Assembly: GCA_009837725.1 (NCBI GenBank)
Contig: VXSY01000142.1
Location: forward strand, 1-37,341
Source: Gammaproteobacteria bacterium
Lineage (GTDB): Bacteria > Pseudomonadota > Gammaproteobacteria > Pseudomonadales > Azotimanducaceae
Direction: 5' to 3'
DNA length: 37,341 bases
The notes beneath the pieces were generated by a model that ran no database searches, was not told where the DNA came from, and was given only the letters and a program-made list of their open reading frames with translations. The position numbers and the translations under genes were made by a program. How positions within the stretch are numbered: the first letter of the stretch is position 1; every line of letters begins with the position of its first letter. Shown here piece after piece: positions 27,807 through 36,097 of the stretch.

Positions 27807-29276
27807 ATGTTCAGGCGCGTCTTCATCGCCAATCGCGGCGTCGTGGCCCGCCGCATCGTCCGGGCCTGTTCGGAACTCGGCGTCGAAAGCGTGGCAGCGT
27901 ACTCAGACCTCGACCGCGCCGCGCCGCACGTCGCCGAAGCCACCGCCAGCGCTCGCCTGCCCGGTTACCGTGCGGCCGACACCTACGTCAACATCGAGCG
28001 CGTCATCGCCGCCGCGAAGTCGGCAGGTGCCGACGCATTGCACCCCGGCTATGGCTTCCTCGCGGAGAACCCCGACTTCGCGAGTCGCGTCGCCGCTGCC
28101 GGCATCGCCTTCATCGGCCCTGCCCCGGACGCAATCCGCACATTCGGCGAGAAAACAGGTGCCCGCCGACACATGGAGCAAGCGGGCTTTCCGGTCGCAC
28201 CGGGGTCTGAATTGATCGAGGACGAACGCGCCCTCTCGGCCGCGGCGCGACGCATTGGCTGGCCCGTGATGCTGAAGCCGGCGGCAGGCGGGGGCGGCAT
28301 CGGAATGCGCGTAGCCCGGAGCGAGGCCGAACTCGTCGCCGCCTTCGCGAGCGCCAAGGCCCTCGCCCAAGGCGCATTCGGCAACGCCGCCGTGTACCTC
28401 GAAGCACTGTTGCCAAACCCCCGCCACATCGAGCTGCAAATGCTCGGCGACGGCGAACGCGTGCGCTGCGTCGGCGAACGCGAATGCTCGGTGCAACGGC
28501 GTCACCAGAAGGTGATCGAGGAGGCACCGGCACCCGGTGTCCGGTCCGGCCACCTTGCCGACATCGGCGAGCGTGCGGTTGCCGCGCTTGAAGCAACGGG
28601 CTACACGAGCCTGGGGACTGTGGAGACACTGCTGGCCAAGAGGCGATTCGCGTTCCTCGAGGTCAACACGAGGCTTCAGGTGGAGCACGGCGTGACGGAG
28701 GAAGTCACTGGCCTTGATCTGGTGCAGTTGCAGATTCGCCTCGCGGCCGGTGAACGACTGGACGAGCTGCTGCCGCCAGAGCGTGCCCCGCTAGGGGGCT
28801 GCGCCCTAGCCGAAGTGGTGAACGATAGCGAGCCCGTAGGCCAGCAGTTGCGAAGCAACTGCCGACGCGCCCGCAAGGGCGCGCAAGCGCCTGCCCGCTT
28901 TGCGGTGCAAGCGCGCATCTACGCCGAGGATTCGCGGCGCATGTTGCCGTCCACGGGAACGCTTTCCGCCTACCGGCCACCCCGCCTCACCGGCGTTCGC
29001 GTGGAAGCGGGTTACGCCGAAGGCCAGGCGATGACGCCCTACTACGACCCGCTGCTCGCCAAGGTCATCGGCACCGGCGCCACCCGCGAGCTCGCCATCG
29101 GCCGAACGCTCGTTGGCGTCAAGGCGTTCGAGATTCGCGGCGTTGACACCAACCGCGACCTGCTGCAAGCCATCCTGCGCCACCCCGACTTTCTCGCCGG
29201 CAAGGTCCACACAGGTTGGCTCGAGTCGCGTCTCAAGGCCGCACCAGCACCGGCTGGCGCACCGCTTCTGCTATAA
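27807..29276 (+). CDS. Biotin carboxylase subunit of an acyl-CoA carboxylase
   Basis: MFRRVFIANRGVVARRIVRAC, LHPGYGFLAENPDFA, MLKPAAGGGGIGMRV, ECSVQRRHQKVIEEAPAP, FLEVNTRLQVEHGVTEEVTGLDLV. Contains an in-frame hairpin-rich insertion around 28790-28884. Confidence 0.92.
   Translation: MFRRVFIANRGVVARRIVRACSELGVESVAAYSDLDRAAPHVAEATASARLPGYRAADTYVNIERVIAAAKSAGADALHPGYGFLAENPDFASRVAAAGIAFIGPAPDAIRTFGEKTGARRHMEQAGFPVAPGSELIEDERALSAAARRIGWPVMLKPAAGGGGIGMRVARSEAELVAAFASAKALAQGAFGNAAVYLEALLPNPRHIELQMLGDGERVRCVGERECSVQRRHQKVIEEAPAPGVRSGHLADIGERAVAALEATGYTSLGTVETLLAKRRFAFLEVNTRLQVEHGVTEEVTGLDLVQLQIRLAAGERLDELLPPERAPLGGCALAEVVNDSEPVGQQLRSNCRRARKGAQAPARFAVQARIYAEDSRRMLPSTGTLSAYRPPRLTGVRVEAGYAEGQAMTPYYDPLLAKVIGTGATRELAIGRTLVGVKAFEIRGVDTNRDLLQAILRHPDFLAGKVHTGWLESRLKAAPAPAGAPLLL
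28790..28884 (-). repeat. Hairpin-rich insertion inside the biotin carboxylase ORF, containing repeat copy B (28844-28884)
   Basis: Three perfect inverted repeats: GCTAGGG-N7-CCCTAGC (28790-28810), GCAGTTGC-GAA-GCAACTGC (28844-28862), CGCGCCC-GCAA-GGGCGCG (28866-28883). Confidence 0.8.
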
Positions 29277-29278
29277 AG

Positions 29279-29298
29279 GCGCGTTTCGACAAACGCGC
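29279..29298. other. Perfect hairpin GCGCGTTT-CGAC-AAACGCGC just after the biotin carboxylase stop
   Basis: 8-bp stem, 4-nt loop, beginning 3 nt after the stop codon; no T-tract. Confidence 0.7.
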
Positions 29299-29355
29299 AG
29301 GGCTTCGCCGGTTCCGGCGCGTGGGCATGACGAGTTCGCGAAAAAGGGGTGGTTC

Positions 29356-29580
29356 ATGGCGCGAGTGCAGATCGAGAGTGAGGTCACGGGCAACGTCTGG
29401 AAGGTCGAGGTTGCCGCCGGCGATGCGGTGCAGGAAGGCGATGTGCTCATCATCTTGGAGTCCATGAAGATGGAAATCCCGGTGGAGGCACCAGAGGCCG
29501 GCAAGGTGGCGGAACTCCTGGTGGCGCCGGAAGACTCGGTGGAGGAGGATCAGGTGGTCGCGGTCATCGAGACCGCCTGA
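29356..29580 (+). CDS. Biotin carboxyl carrier / biotinyl-lipoyl domain protein
   Basis: 74 aa with biotinylation motif ILESMKMEIPVEAPEAGKV. Confidence 0.9.
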   Translation: MARVQIESEVTGNVWKVEVAAGDAVQEGDVLIILESMKMEIPVEAPEAGKVAELLVAPEDSVEEDQVVAVIETA

Positions 29581-29655
29581 CGGTGCCCGAAGCGCCAGGC
29601 AGCGCCGCCATACGCCTCGCTGGCTCGGCGTCTGGCCCCAGCCCCCACCTACCAC

Positions 29656-29700
29656 CTTGCACCGTAGAATGACGCTGTCGCGCCATTCCTACGGCGCAAG
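29656..29700. repeat. Long imperfect inverted repeat upstream of the carboxyltransferase
   Basis: CTTGCACCGTAGAATG ... CATTCCTACGGCGCAAG; arms complementary apart from one mismatch and one bulge, ~12-nt loop. Confidence 0.7.
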
Positions 29701-29727
29701 CTCTAGATCACGGCAAAGAGCGTCGCG

Positions 29728-31284
29728 ATGAGTTGGGAACCGGAAGTCAAGGAAATCGAGCGCCGCCGCAAGCTCGCGCAGGTGCAGGGCGGTAAGGACG
29801 GCATTGCCCGCCAGCACGCCAGCGGCCGGCTGACGATCCGCGAACGCATCGACGCGCTCGTGGACGCGGGTTCGTTTCAGGAGCAGGGCCTCGCTACCGC
29901 CATTCCAGACTACGACGATGACGACAATCTCACCGGCTACGTGCCCGCGAACTACGTCGTCGGCTTCGGCCGCATCGACGGCCGCCGGGTCGTGGTGGGC
30001 GGCGAGGACTTCACGCTGAAGGGCGGCTCGCCGAATGCCGCTGGCCTGCGCAAGAGTGTTTATGCAGAACACATGGCGGTGCAGTTCAAGGTGCCCCTGG
30101 TGCGCTGTCTCGAAGGCGGCGGCGGCAGCGTCAAGGGCGGCGGCGGACGCAAGGGCGGCACGGTCGGCGAACCCGTGTTCAGCGCCCCGCGTTTTCGCAT
30201 CATCGCCGATGCCATGGGGCAGGTTCCCGTGGTCTCCACCGCCGGTGGCGCCGTGGCCGGCTTCCCCGCCGGACGCATGGTGGCCGCGCACTTCGCCGTC
30301 ATGGCGCGGCAAACGGCACAAGTGATGATCGGCGGCCCGAAGCTGGTGGAACGAGCGCTCGGGGTGAGCCTCACCAAGGACGAACTCGGCGGCGCCCACA
30401 TCCACTGCAAGAGCGGCATCGTCGACAACATCGCCGAAGACGAACACGACGCCTTCCGCCAGACCCGACAGTTCCTGAGCTACCTGCCCACCAACGTCCA
30501 CCAGCGCGCGCCCCGCATCGACTGCGCCGACGATCCAGAGCGCATGGAGGAGGAGCTCCTCACCGCCATCCCGCGCGATTCCAACGCACCGTTCGACGTG
30601 CGCGAGATCGTCCGCATGGTGATGGACGAGGACTCCGTGTTCGAGATGGGGCGCGAATACGGCCCGAGCCAGATGGCGGCGCTCGCACGGCTGAACGGCC
30701 AGCCGGTGGGCGTGCTCGCCAACGACTGCCGCCACTACGCCGGCGCCATGACTGCAGAGGCAGGGCAGAAGTACCGCCGCTTCGTGGAAATGTGCGACAC
30801 CTTCCACGTGCCCATCGTTAACTTCGTCGATCAGCCGGGGTTCATGATCGGCCCCGAGGCGGAACGCAACGGCACCATCCGCTACGGCATGGCGGCGGTC
30901 TGCGCGGCGGCGCAAGCAACCGTGCCGTGGGCCTCGATCCAGATCCACAAGGGCTTCGGCGTCGCCACCGCTGCCCACTACGGCCCCAACGCCTACGTGC
31001 TCGCCTGGCCCTCCGTGGAATCCGGTGCCTTGCCGCTCGAAGGCGGAGTCGCGGTGGCGTTCCACCGGGAGATCGCGGCTGCCGAAAACCCCGACGAAAA
31101 GCGCCGCGAAATCGAGGAGCAACTACGACAGGCAAGGTCGCCCTTTCCGCGCGCCGAGTCCTTCGCCGTCCACGAACTCATCGACCCACGCGAAACCCGC
31201 CCCATGCTCTGCCGCTGGGTGGACTGGATTCAGCCGCAGCTAGAGGAACTCACCGGCCCCACCACCTTCATGATGCGCCCCTGA
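29728..31284 (+). CDS. Acyl-CoA carboxylase carboxyltransferase subunit (PccB/AccD5-like)
   Basis: ARQHASGRLTIRERIDALVDAGSFQEQG, RCLEGGGGSVKGGGG, GGAVAGFPAGRMVAAHFAVM, IVNFVDQPGFMIG. Confidence 0.92.
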   Translation: MSWEPEVKEIERRRKLAQVQGGKDGIARQHASGRLTIRERIDALVDAGSFQEQGLATAIPDYDDDDNLTGYVPANYVVGFGRIDGRRVVVGGEDFTLKGGSPNAAGLRKSVYAEHMAVQFKVPLVRCLEGGGGSVKGGGGRKGGTVGEPVFSAPRFRIIADAMGQVPVVSTAGGAVAGFPAGRMVAAHFAVMARQTAQVMIGGPKLVERALGVSLTKDELGGAHIHCKSGIVDNIAEDEHDAFRQTRQFLSYLPTNVHQRAPRIDCADDPERMEEELLTAIPRDSNAPFDVREIVRMVMDEDSVFEMGREYGPSQMAALARLNGQPVGVLANDCRHYAGAMTAEAGQKYRRFVEMCDTFHVPIVNFVDQPGFMIGPEAERNGTIRYGMAAVCAAAQATVPWASIQIHKGFGVATAAHYGPNAYVLAWPSVESGALPLEGGVAVAFHREIAAAENPDEKRREIEEQLRQARSPFPRAESFAVHELIDPRETRPMLCRWVDWIQPQLEELTGPTTFMMRP

Positions 31285-31286
31285 CC

Positions 31287-31475
31287 ATGCCGGCGCTGGT
31301 GCTTTCCCTCGGTAGCGCCGTGATCCTTGGAGGAGGCCTCTGGCTCCTCATCGGTGCCCGCCTGAATCTGAACCCCGACGCCACCCAAAACGACATCCTC
31401 AACGTCTTCGCCTACATAGCCGCCCTCCTCCCCATCTGCTTCGCCCTAGTTTTCTTTGTGCTGGGAAGCCTCTGA
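31287..31475 (+). CDS. Small membrane protein (62 aa, two predicted TM segments)
   Basis: ATG 2 nt after the carboxyltransferase stop; MPALVLSLGSAVILGGGLWLLIGARLN...VFAYIAALLPICFALVFFVLGSL. Confidence 0.6.
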   Translation: MPALVLSLGSAVILGGGLWLLIGARLNLNPDATQNDILNVFAYIAALLPICFALVFFVLGSL

Positions 31476-31614
31476 TCCACGGGCTTCTCTCGGCCACATC
31501 CGGTTCATCCCCGTGCGGGCAGCGGTGCCCTGACGCAGGTACCGTCGTGCAGGCGGCGAGATGCTCTCCCCAAACCGTTTCTTCCTTAGCGCGGTGCGGC
31601 AGCCCGCAGGGTGC

Positions 31615-31730
31615 TTCCCGCACGGGAACATTTCGACCCCGAGGTCACGGCAATCCTCGCCAACCTCCCCGAACGGGAATTTTCCCTTGCTTTTGCCGCG
31701 TTCCACACGGTATGTTCCCGTACAGGAACA
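31615..31730. promoter_or_regulatory. Three ~50-bp-spaced palindromes (TTCCCGNNCGGGAA type), likely HipB operators
   Basis: TTCCCGCACGGGAA (31615-31628), TCCCCGAACGGGAA (31666-31679), TTCCCGTACAGGAA (31715-31728; extended TGTTCC-N6-GGAACA 31713-31730). Confidence 0.75.
31687..31716 (+). promoter_or_regulatory. Putative hipBA sigma-70 promoter
   Basis: -35 TTGCTT (31687-31692), 18-bp spacer, -10 TATGTT (31711-31716); the -10 overlaps the third palindrome. Confidence 0.45.
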
Positions 31731-31759
31731 CAGACACGTCTCGCCGTTCAGAGGATGCC

Positions 31760-31984
31760 ATGACCGTATCCGCGCAATCGATCGGTCGCACCGTCAGGGA
31801 GGTCCGACACAGCCTTGGCGTCACCCAACGCCAGTTGGCAATGACCGCTGGCACTGGCCTGCGCTTCGTCATTGAACTGGAGCAGGGCAAGCCCACCTGC
31901 CAGCTCGAAAGGGTCCTGGCCGTGCTGCACGCCTTGGGAGTGGATGTCGTGCTCAACCCACCCCCCGTCGGCGAAGGTGCCTAA
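31760..31984 (+). CDS. hipB: HipB-like XRE-family antitoxin/repressor
   Basis: 74-aa HTH protein (IGRTVREVRHSLGVTQRQLAMTAGTGLRFVIELEQGKPTCQLERVLAVLHALGVDV), directly upstream of hipA. Confidence 0.88.
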   Translation: MTVSAQSIGRTVREVRHSLGVTQRQLAMTAGTGLRFVIELEQGKPTCQLERVLAVLHALGVDVVLNPPPVGEGA

Positions 31985-31989
31985 ACCGC

Positions 31990-33216
31990 GTGCGAACGCT
32001 CGACGTTTACCTCCACGGCGACCTGGTCGGACGACTCATCCTGCGCAACAACGGGCGGATGACGTTCGAGTATCTCGAGCGCTGGCTTGACAGCACCCAG
32101 GCCGTGCCACTTTCCCATTCGCTGCCGCTACAAGCGAAGCGCTTCTCGCAAGGTGAATGCGAACCCTTCTTCGGCGGCCTCCTGCCCGAAGCGGACAATC
32201 GTCGCCTGATCGCACGCTTTTTCCACATCAGCGAGCGCAACGACTTCGCGCTTCTCGAACGCATCGGCGACGAGTGCGCCGGTGCGGTCTTACTTCGCCC
32301 GGCAGAGGAAACGGACGCACAGGAAGAGCGCTTGCTGCCACTCGCCGAGAAGGATCTGGCGGCAGCGCTTGCCGAACTTCCGCAACGCCCGCTGCTTGTG
32401 GGAACCGACGGATTGCGGCTTTCCCTCGCCGGGGCGCAGGACAAGCTCGCGGTGCGACTCGAAGGCGACGACTTCTTTCTCCCGCTTGGTGCCGCCGTCA
32501 GCACGCACATCATCAAGCCCGCCATTGCCGGCTACGAGGGCTTGGTGTTCAACGAGGCGTTCTGCCTGTTGCTTGCCGCCGCCTCCGGACTGCCGACCGC
32601 ACAATGCCGCGTTGGCAATGCCGGCGGCATCGACTTTCTGCTCGTCCAACGGTTCGACCGCGCGAGGACCGAAGACGGCCGTGTCAAGCGCACTCATCAG
32701 GAGGATTTCTGCCAAGCGCTAGGCGTTCGCACCGACAGGAAGTATCAAGCTGACGGCGGCCCAAGCCTAAGGCAATGCTTCGCCCTGCTGCGCCAGGCAT
32801 CAAGCGCGCCGGTCTTGGACCTGACAGCGCTCCTCAATGCCGTCACCTTCAATCTCATCATTGGCAACCACGATGCCCACGGGAAGAACTTCGCCCTGAT
32901 GCGCGAGCCGGGTCAGGTGCGCTTTGCGCCGCTATACGATCTGGTTTGCACCGCTGTGTTTCCGAACCTGAGCACACGCTTGGCAATGCGGATCGGTCGC
33001 CAGACCGACTCGATGCGCGTCTCGACAGCGGACCTGGATCGCATGGCAACGGACGCTGGGCTGGCGCGACCCTTGGCAATTCAGAGTGTTCGCGAGCTCG
33101 TAGCCACCATTCGCGGCCAAATCGCCTCGGTCGCCGCCCAGGAACCACGATTTGCGCCCACCGCCACCCACGTCGCCCAACGCGCCGAGCATTTCGCCAA
33201 ATCCTTGGGCGCTTGA
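31990..33216 (+). CDS. hipA: HipA-family serine/threonine kinase toxin
   Basis: FFGGLLPEADNRR, LSLAGAQDKLAVRL, THIIKPAI, FLLVQRFDR, NLIIGNHDAHGKNFALM; GTG start. Confidence 0.92.
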   Translation: MRTLDVYLHGDLVGRLILRNNGRMTFEYLERWLDSTQAVPLSHSLPLQAKRFSQGECEPFFGGLLPEADNRRLIARFFHISERNDFALLERIGDECAGAVLLRPAEETDAQEERLLPLAEKDLAAALAELPQRPLLVGTDGLRLSLAGAQDKLAVRLEGDDFFLPLGAAVSTHIIKPAIAGYEGLVFNEAFCLLLAAASGLPTAQCRVGNAGGIDFLLVQRFDRARTEDGRVKRTHQEDFCQALGVRTDRKYQADGGPSLRQCFALLRQASSAPVLDLTALLNAVTFNLIIGNHDAHGKNFALMREPGQVRFAPLYDLVCTAVFPNLSTRLAMRIGRQTDSMRVSTADLDRMATDAGLARPLAIQSVRELVATIRGQIASVAAQEPRFAPTATHVAQRAEHFAKSLGA

Positions 33217-33414
33217 CCGAAAGCCTGACCTTACGTTGACCACGCTTGTAGCGCGCGTGGGCCAACAGACGAAGCGCGTAGTGACTCACGGTAGAGCCGG
33301 GTCCAAGGAGAAAACATAGACACGCCCTGCGGCGGGATCGCCCAAAAAACAATGGCATCGGGGAAGTCACGCCAAGCAACTCTCGGGGGGTGCTTCATCG
33401 CGCTTTGTCTGACG

Positions 33415-33852
33415 TCATACAAGCAGGAAGTCCGCGGGGCGCAAGATGTCGACTCCACGAAACGGCGACACAACCAGCAAGTCTTGGTCGCCCGAGACGA
33501 GATAGCGGGCCTCGCCGCGCAACGCCACTTCGAGGAACTTGTCGTCGTCAGGATCTCGGCAGCCTAGCTGACGACCGTAGATCCTCACCAGTTCAGACAC
33601 GCGTTGCAGACGGTCGGTGTACCTGGCTCGACCCTCGTCGTCGATGTAGCGGTCGAACTTGGGCCTGCATAGCCGGGTTTCCAACTCCGCGAGGGTTTCC
33701 GTAGAGAAGAGCAGCGCGCCACCCCGCTTCTCCACCACTTCAAGCGCCTTGTTCGGGACGCTCGACGGTCGGAGAGCGGCACTGATCAAGACGTTGGTGT
33801 CGAAGACATATCCCTCAGCTCTCGTCGGCAAGGAGCCTTTCAAGCTCCGCAT
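33415..33852 (-). CDS. PIN-domain ribonuclease, putative toxin (COG1569-like)
   Basis: YVFDTNVLISAALRPSS, ETLAELETRL, CRDPDDDKFLEVAL, YLVSGDQDLL: the four conserved acidic positions are present. ATG lies inside the csb2 3' end. Confidence 0.88.
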   Translation of the reverse strand: MRSLKGSLPTRAEGYVFDTNVLISAALRPSSVPNKALEVVEKRGGALLFSTETLAELETRLCRPKFDRYIDDEGRARYTDRLQRVSELVRIYGRQLGCRDPDDDKFLEVALRGEARYLVSGDQDLLVVSPFRGVDILRPADFLLV

Positions 33853-36094
33853 CCGTCAGCCCTCGTCGGGTGGCTTCCCTGCCGATTTCGTTCATGGTCG
33901 CCCGGAGCTCCTTCCAGGCTTGCTCGCGTGACGGGTCGCTGCGGGCCTCGCTCGGAGGCACGGCATGAAAAAGTCCCCCACCGGAATGGCTGTCGCGGCC
34001 AAGCAGCAGAGGGCCGCGAAACGCCGTAGCGAAATGGAGCGTCACGGACGCCTTCGGGCTGCCCCCCTTTGGCCCAACCGAAATCTCCGAGAGTGCCAGT
34101 CTTTCCGGGGCAGGAATACCGCGACGAGCACACTCCGCATACAGGTCTTTAGCAATGGCGGCACGAGCGCGGCTCTTGCTCTTCGCGTGGCGGGTGGCCA
34201 AGTAGGGCGTCACGCTCTCCCAAGTAGCAGCCGGGCCGACAACCGGATCGCCATCGCTGAGCGGAAGAGCCGCCAGACGGAACCGCCCTACGGAACCTGC
34301 CCGCAAGTCGTGCAAGGCCCGTACAGTCCGATCGAACATCTGCCGTGCGGGGCCTTGCGGAGCCTTCGCATGATCCCCACGCCATGGCGCTACCACCAAG
34401 AGACGCTCAATCCAATCGCGTTGGCCGTGTTGGCCTGTGTCAGCCGCCACGAAAATGTGCCCATCGTGCGGAGAACGATCGGGACTGCCATCGTCTTCGT
34501 GGCCGGAGAACAGGCGGCTTACCCTCCCACGGTCGTCACGAGCCAGGGCCATGAGAGCGCGCCGCAGGGCCAGCAATAGCACCGCACCATCCGGTCTTGA
34601 AACTCGCACGCCCGTGTCGAACCGCAGAGCGAAAAGGTCGCAGTGGTCGTGCACGACCGGCTCCATCAGCCCTAAGCCGGTAAAGCGACCGTCGCCGATC
34701 GCGAGGGGGCCCGACACTTCACTCGGAAACTCAATCTCCACGTGCCACATCGCCATCGGTGAGAAGCGCGAACCGTTCGCGAACGCATCAGCGCGCGCGC
34801 CACGACGCTGCAACGGCTCTCGCTGGACGGCGATGCTCGATGGCTTCGTGCGAACGCCAGCATCGCGCAGCGCTTGCACTACGGCAGCGGTTGCCCGCGC
34901 CTCGTCCTCCCGTCGTTGGTGCGCATCGCCGGCAGGGCGTCGACGCGCCCGGGATAGCGCCACTGCCGTCACGCTGCGAAACAGGCGCGATGGGCGTCTG
35001 AAGCGATCCGCCATGGTCTCGTCGCCCGTCGAGACAAGCTTGCCCGACCAGGTCTCTCCAGTGGCTGGGTCCATGGGCGCGAGACCTGCGAATGCCCACT
35101 CAAGGTCACGGCTGCTAATAGGGCACTCTCGGGGGACTTCAACCGTCACGCGGCGGATTGAAGGGTCCGTGTGCTGCGTTCCGATGGACGGGATGGGGAG
35201 GATTCGCGGTCGAAGTACCAAATCATGCCTGTCGGCGTTCCGCCCAACAACGAGTCGCTCGACCTCTGGGCTTTTTCGAGGAAGTGCGTCTTGCAGCTTT
35301 CGCGCCGCTTGGTTCCGGATGCCTACTACGAAAGCCGCGGCGGAATGAAGCGGTCGAGGAGCGAACCGGCTCTCATCCCTCACCTCGAAGTGCAGCCATC
35401 GTGGCGGAGCTTCATAGCCAACGTAGCGAAACCAAGCCTTTGGGGGTTGGGTGAACCTTGTCTGGCCATCATTGCTGGACAGGCGCTGTCGCCTCCCCTG
35501 TTGGCGCACGAGTAGGCTAGTCAAGGAACCGGGCCCTGGCACGGCTATCGTTCCCGAGCTGCTCGGTCGCCAGATGGAACCCGCATAGGCGACGAGTCGT
35601 GCCTCGGACTCATCGTTACCTAGGACTTCGCCTGTCGCGGCGGCCATGTCCACACCGCGACCAAGCTGATATAGCTGGGTAGCCGTTTCGCAAAGGCGTC
35701 GGGCTTGGGCCTCCTGCGTCTCGAACTCCCAGACGTAGAGGATGGGAATCGACGGATCAAACAGGCGTGGTCGCCAAGCCTTACCCACGCGGATCTTCGC
35801 TACGTTCCCCGGGTCACCGCCGACCGCGTCGAGGTCGTTGTTGGGTACGAACGTGGATAGTGTTCCCCCAAGGCGCGAAGCCGGCGTTGCGATTCGAGGA
35901 GCGGGAAGGTCTTCCAGCCAAGCAAGCGCTTGCTGGTCATTGACGGCAATGGATCCTCCACGAGCAGCGCCCGCCACGAGGCCCTGAAACAGCCTCGCCG
36001 GCGACGGTGGCCAGGAACCGCCGTCGAATCCGTCGCCTTCGCCGTGATAGCGGCCGTCATGGATGCGGACCGCGACCATAAGGGACTTATTCAT
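33815..36094 (-). CDS. csb2: Type I-G (I-U) CRISPR-associated protein Csb2 (Cas5-Cas6 type) with antitoxin-like C-terminal extension
   Basis: RAMP-like N-terminus (MVAVRIHDGRYHGEGDGFDGGSWPPSPARLFQGLVAGA) and C-terminal glycine-rich region (TAFRGPLLLGRDSHSGGGLFHAV), adjacent to csb1. Tail PPSEARSDPSREQAWKELRATMNEIGREATRRGLTDAELERLLADES follows. Confidence 0.85.
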   Translation of the reverse strand: MNKSLMVAVRIHDGRYHGEGDGFDGGSWPPSPARLFQGLVAGAARGGSIAVNDQQALAWLEDLPAPRIATPASRLGGTLSTFVPNNDLDAVGGDPGNVAKIRVGKAWRPRLFDPSIPILYVWEFETQEAQARRLCETATQLYQLGRGVDMAAATGEVLGNDESEARLVAYAGSIWRPSSSGTIAVPGPGSLTSLLVRQQGRRQRLSSNDGQTRFTQPPKAWFRYVGYEAPPRWLHFEVRDESRFAPRPLHSAAAFVVGIRNQAARKLQDALPRKSPEVERLVVGRNADRHDLVLRPRILPIPSIGTQHTDPSIRRVTVEVPRECPISSRDLEWAFAGLAPMDPATGETWSGKLVSTGDETMADRFRRPSRLFRSVTAVALSRARRRPAGDAHQRREDEARATAAVVQALRDAGVRTKPSSIAVQREPLQRRGARADAFANGSRFSPMAMWHVEIEFPSEVSGPLAIGDGRFTGLGLMEPVVHDHCDLFALRFDTGVRVSRPDGAVLLLALRRALMALARDDRGRVSRLFSGHEDDGSPDRSPHDGHIFVAADTGQHGQRDWIERLLVVAPWRGDHAKAPQGPARQMFDRTVRALHDLRAGSVGRFRLAALPLSDGDPVVGPAATWESVTPYLATRHAKSKSRARAAIAKDLYAECARRGIPAPERLALSEISVGPKGGSPKASVTLHFATAFRGPLLLGRDSHSGGGLFHAVPPSEARSDPSREQAWKELRATMNEIGREATRRGLTDAELERLLADES

Positions 36095-36097
36095 GGC

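Noticed and set aside
29689-31122. 477-aa minus-strand ORF
   Set aside because: Antisense to the acyl-CoA carboxyltransferase, with no recognisable domain.
33217-33414. Possible CRISPR array or antitoxin gene between hipA and PIN
   Set aside because: No direct repeats of CRISPR type; the 80-aa minus-strand ORF 33231-33473 overlaps the PIN 3' end and shows no recognisable domain.
33965-35348. Plus-strand ORFs opposite csb2 (204 and 303 aa)
   Set aside because: Shadow ORFs antisense to a coherent csb2 reading frame.
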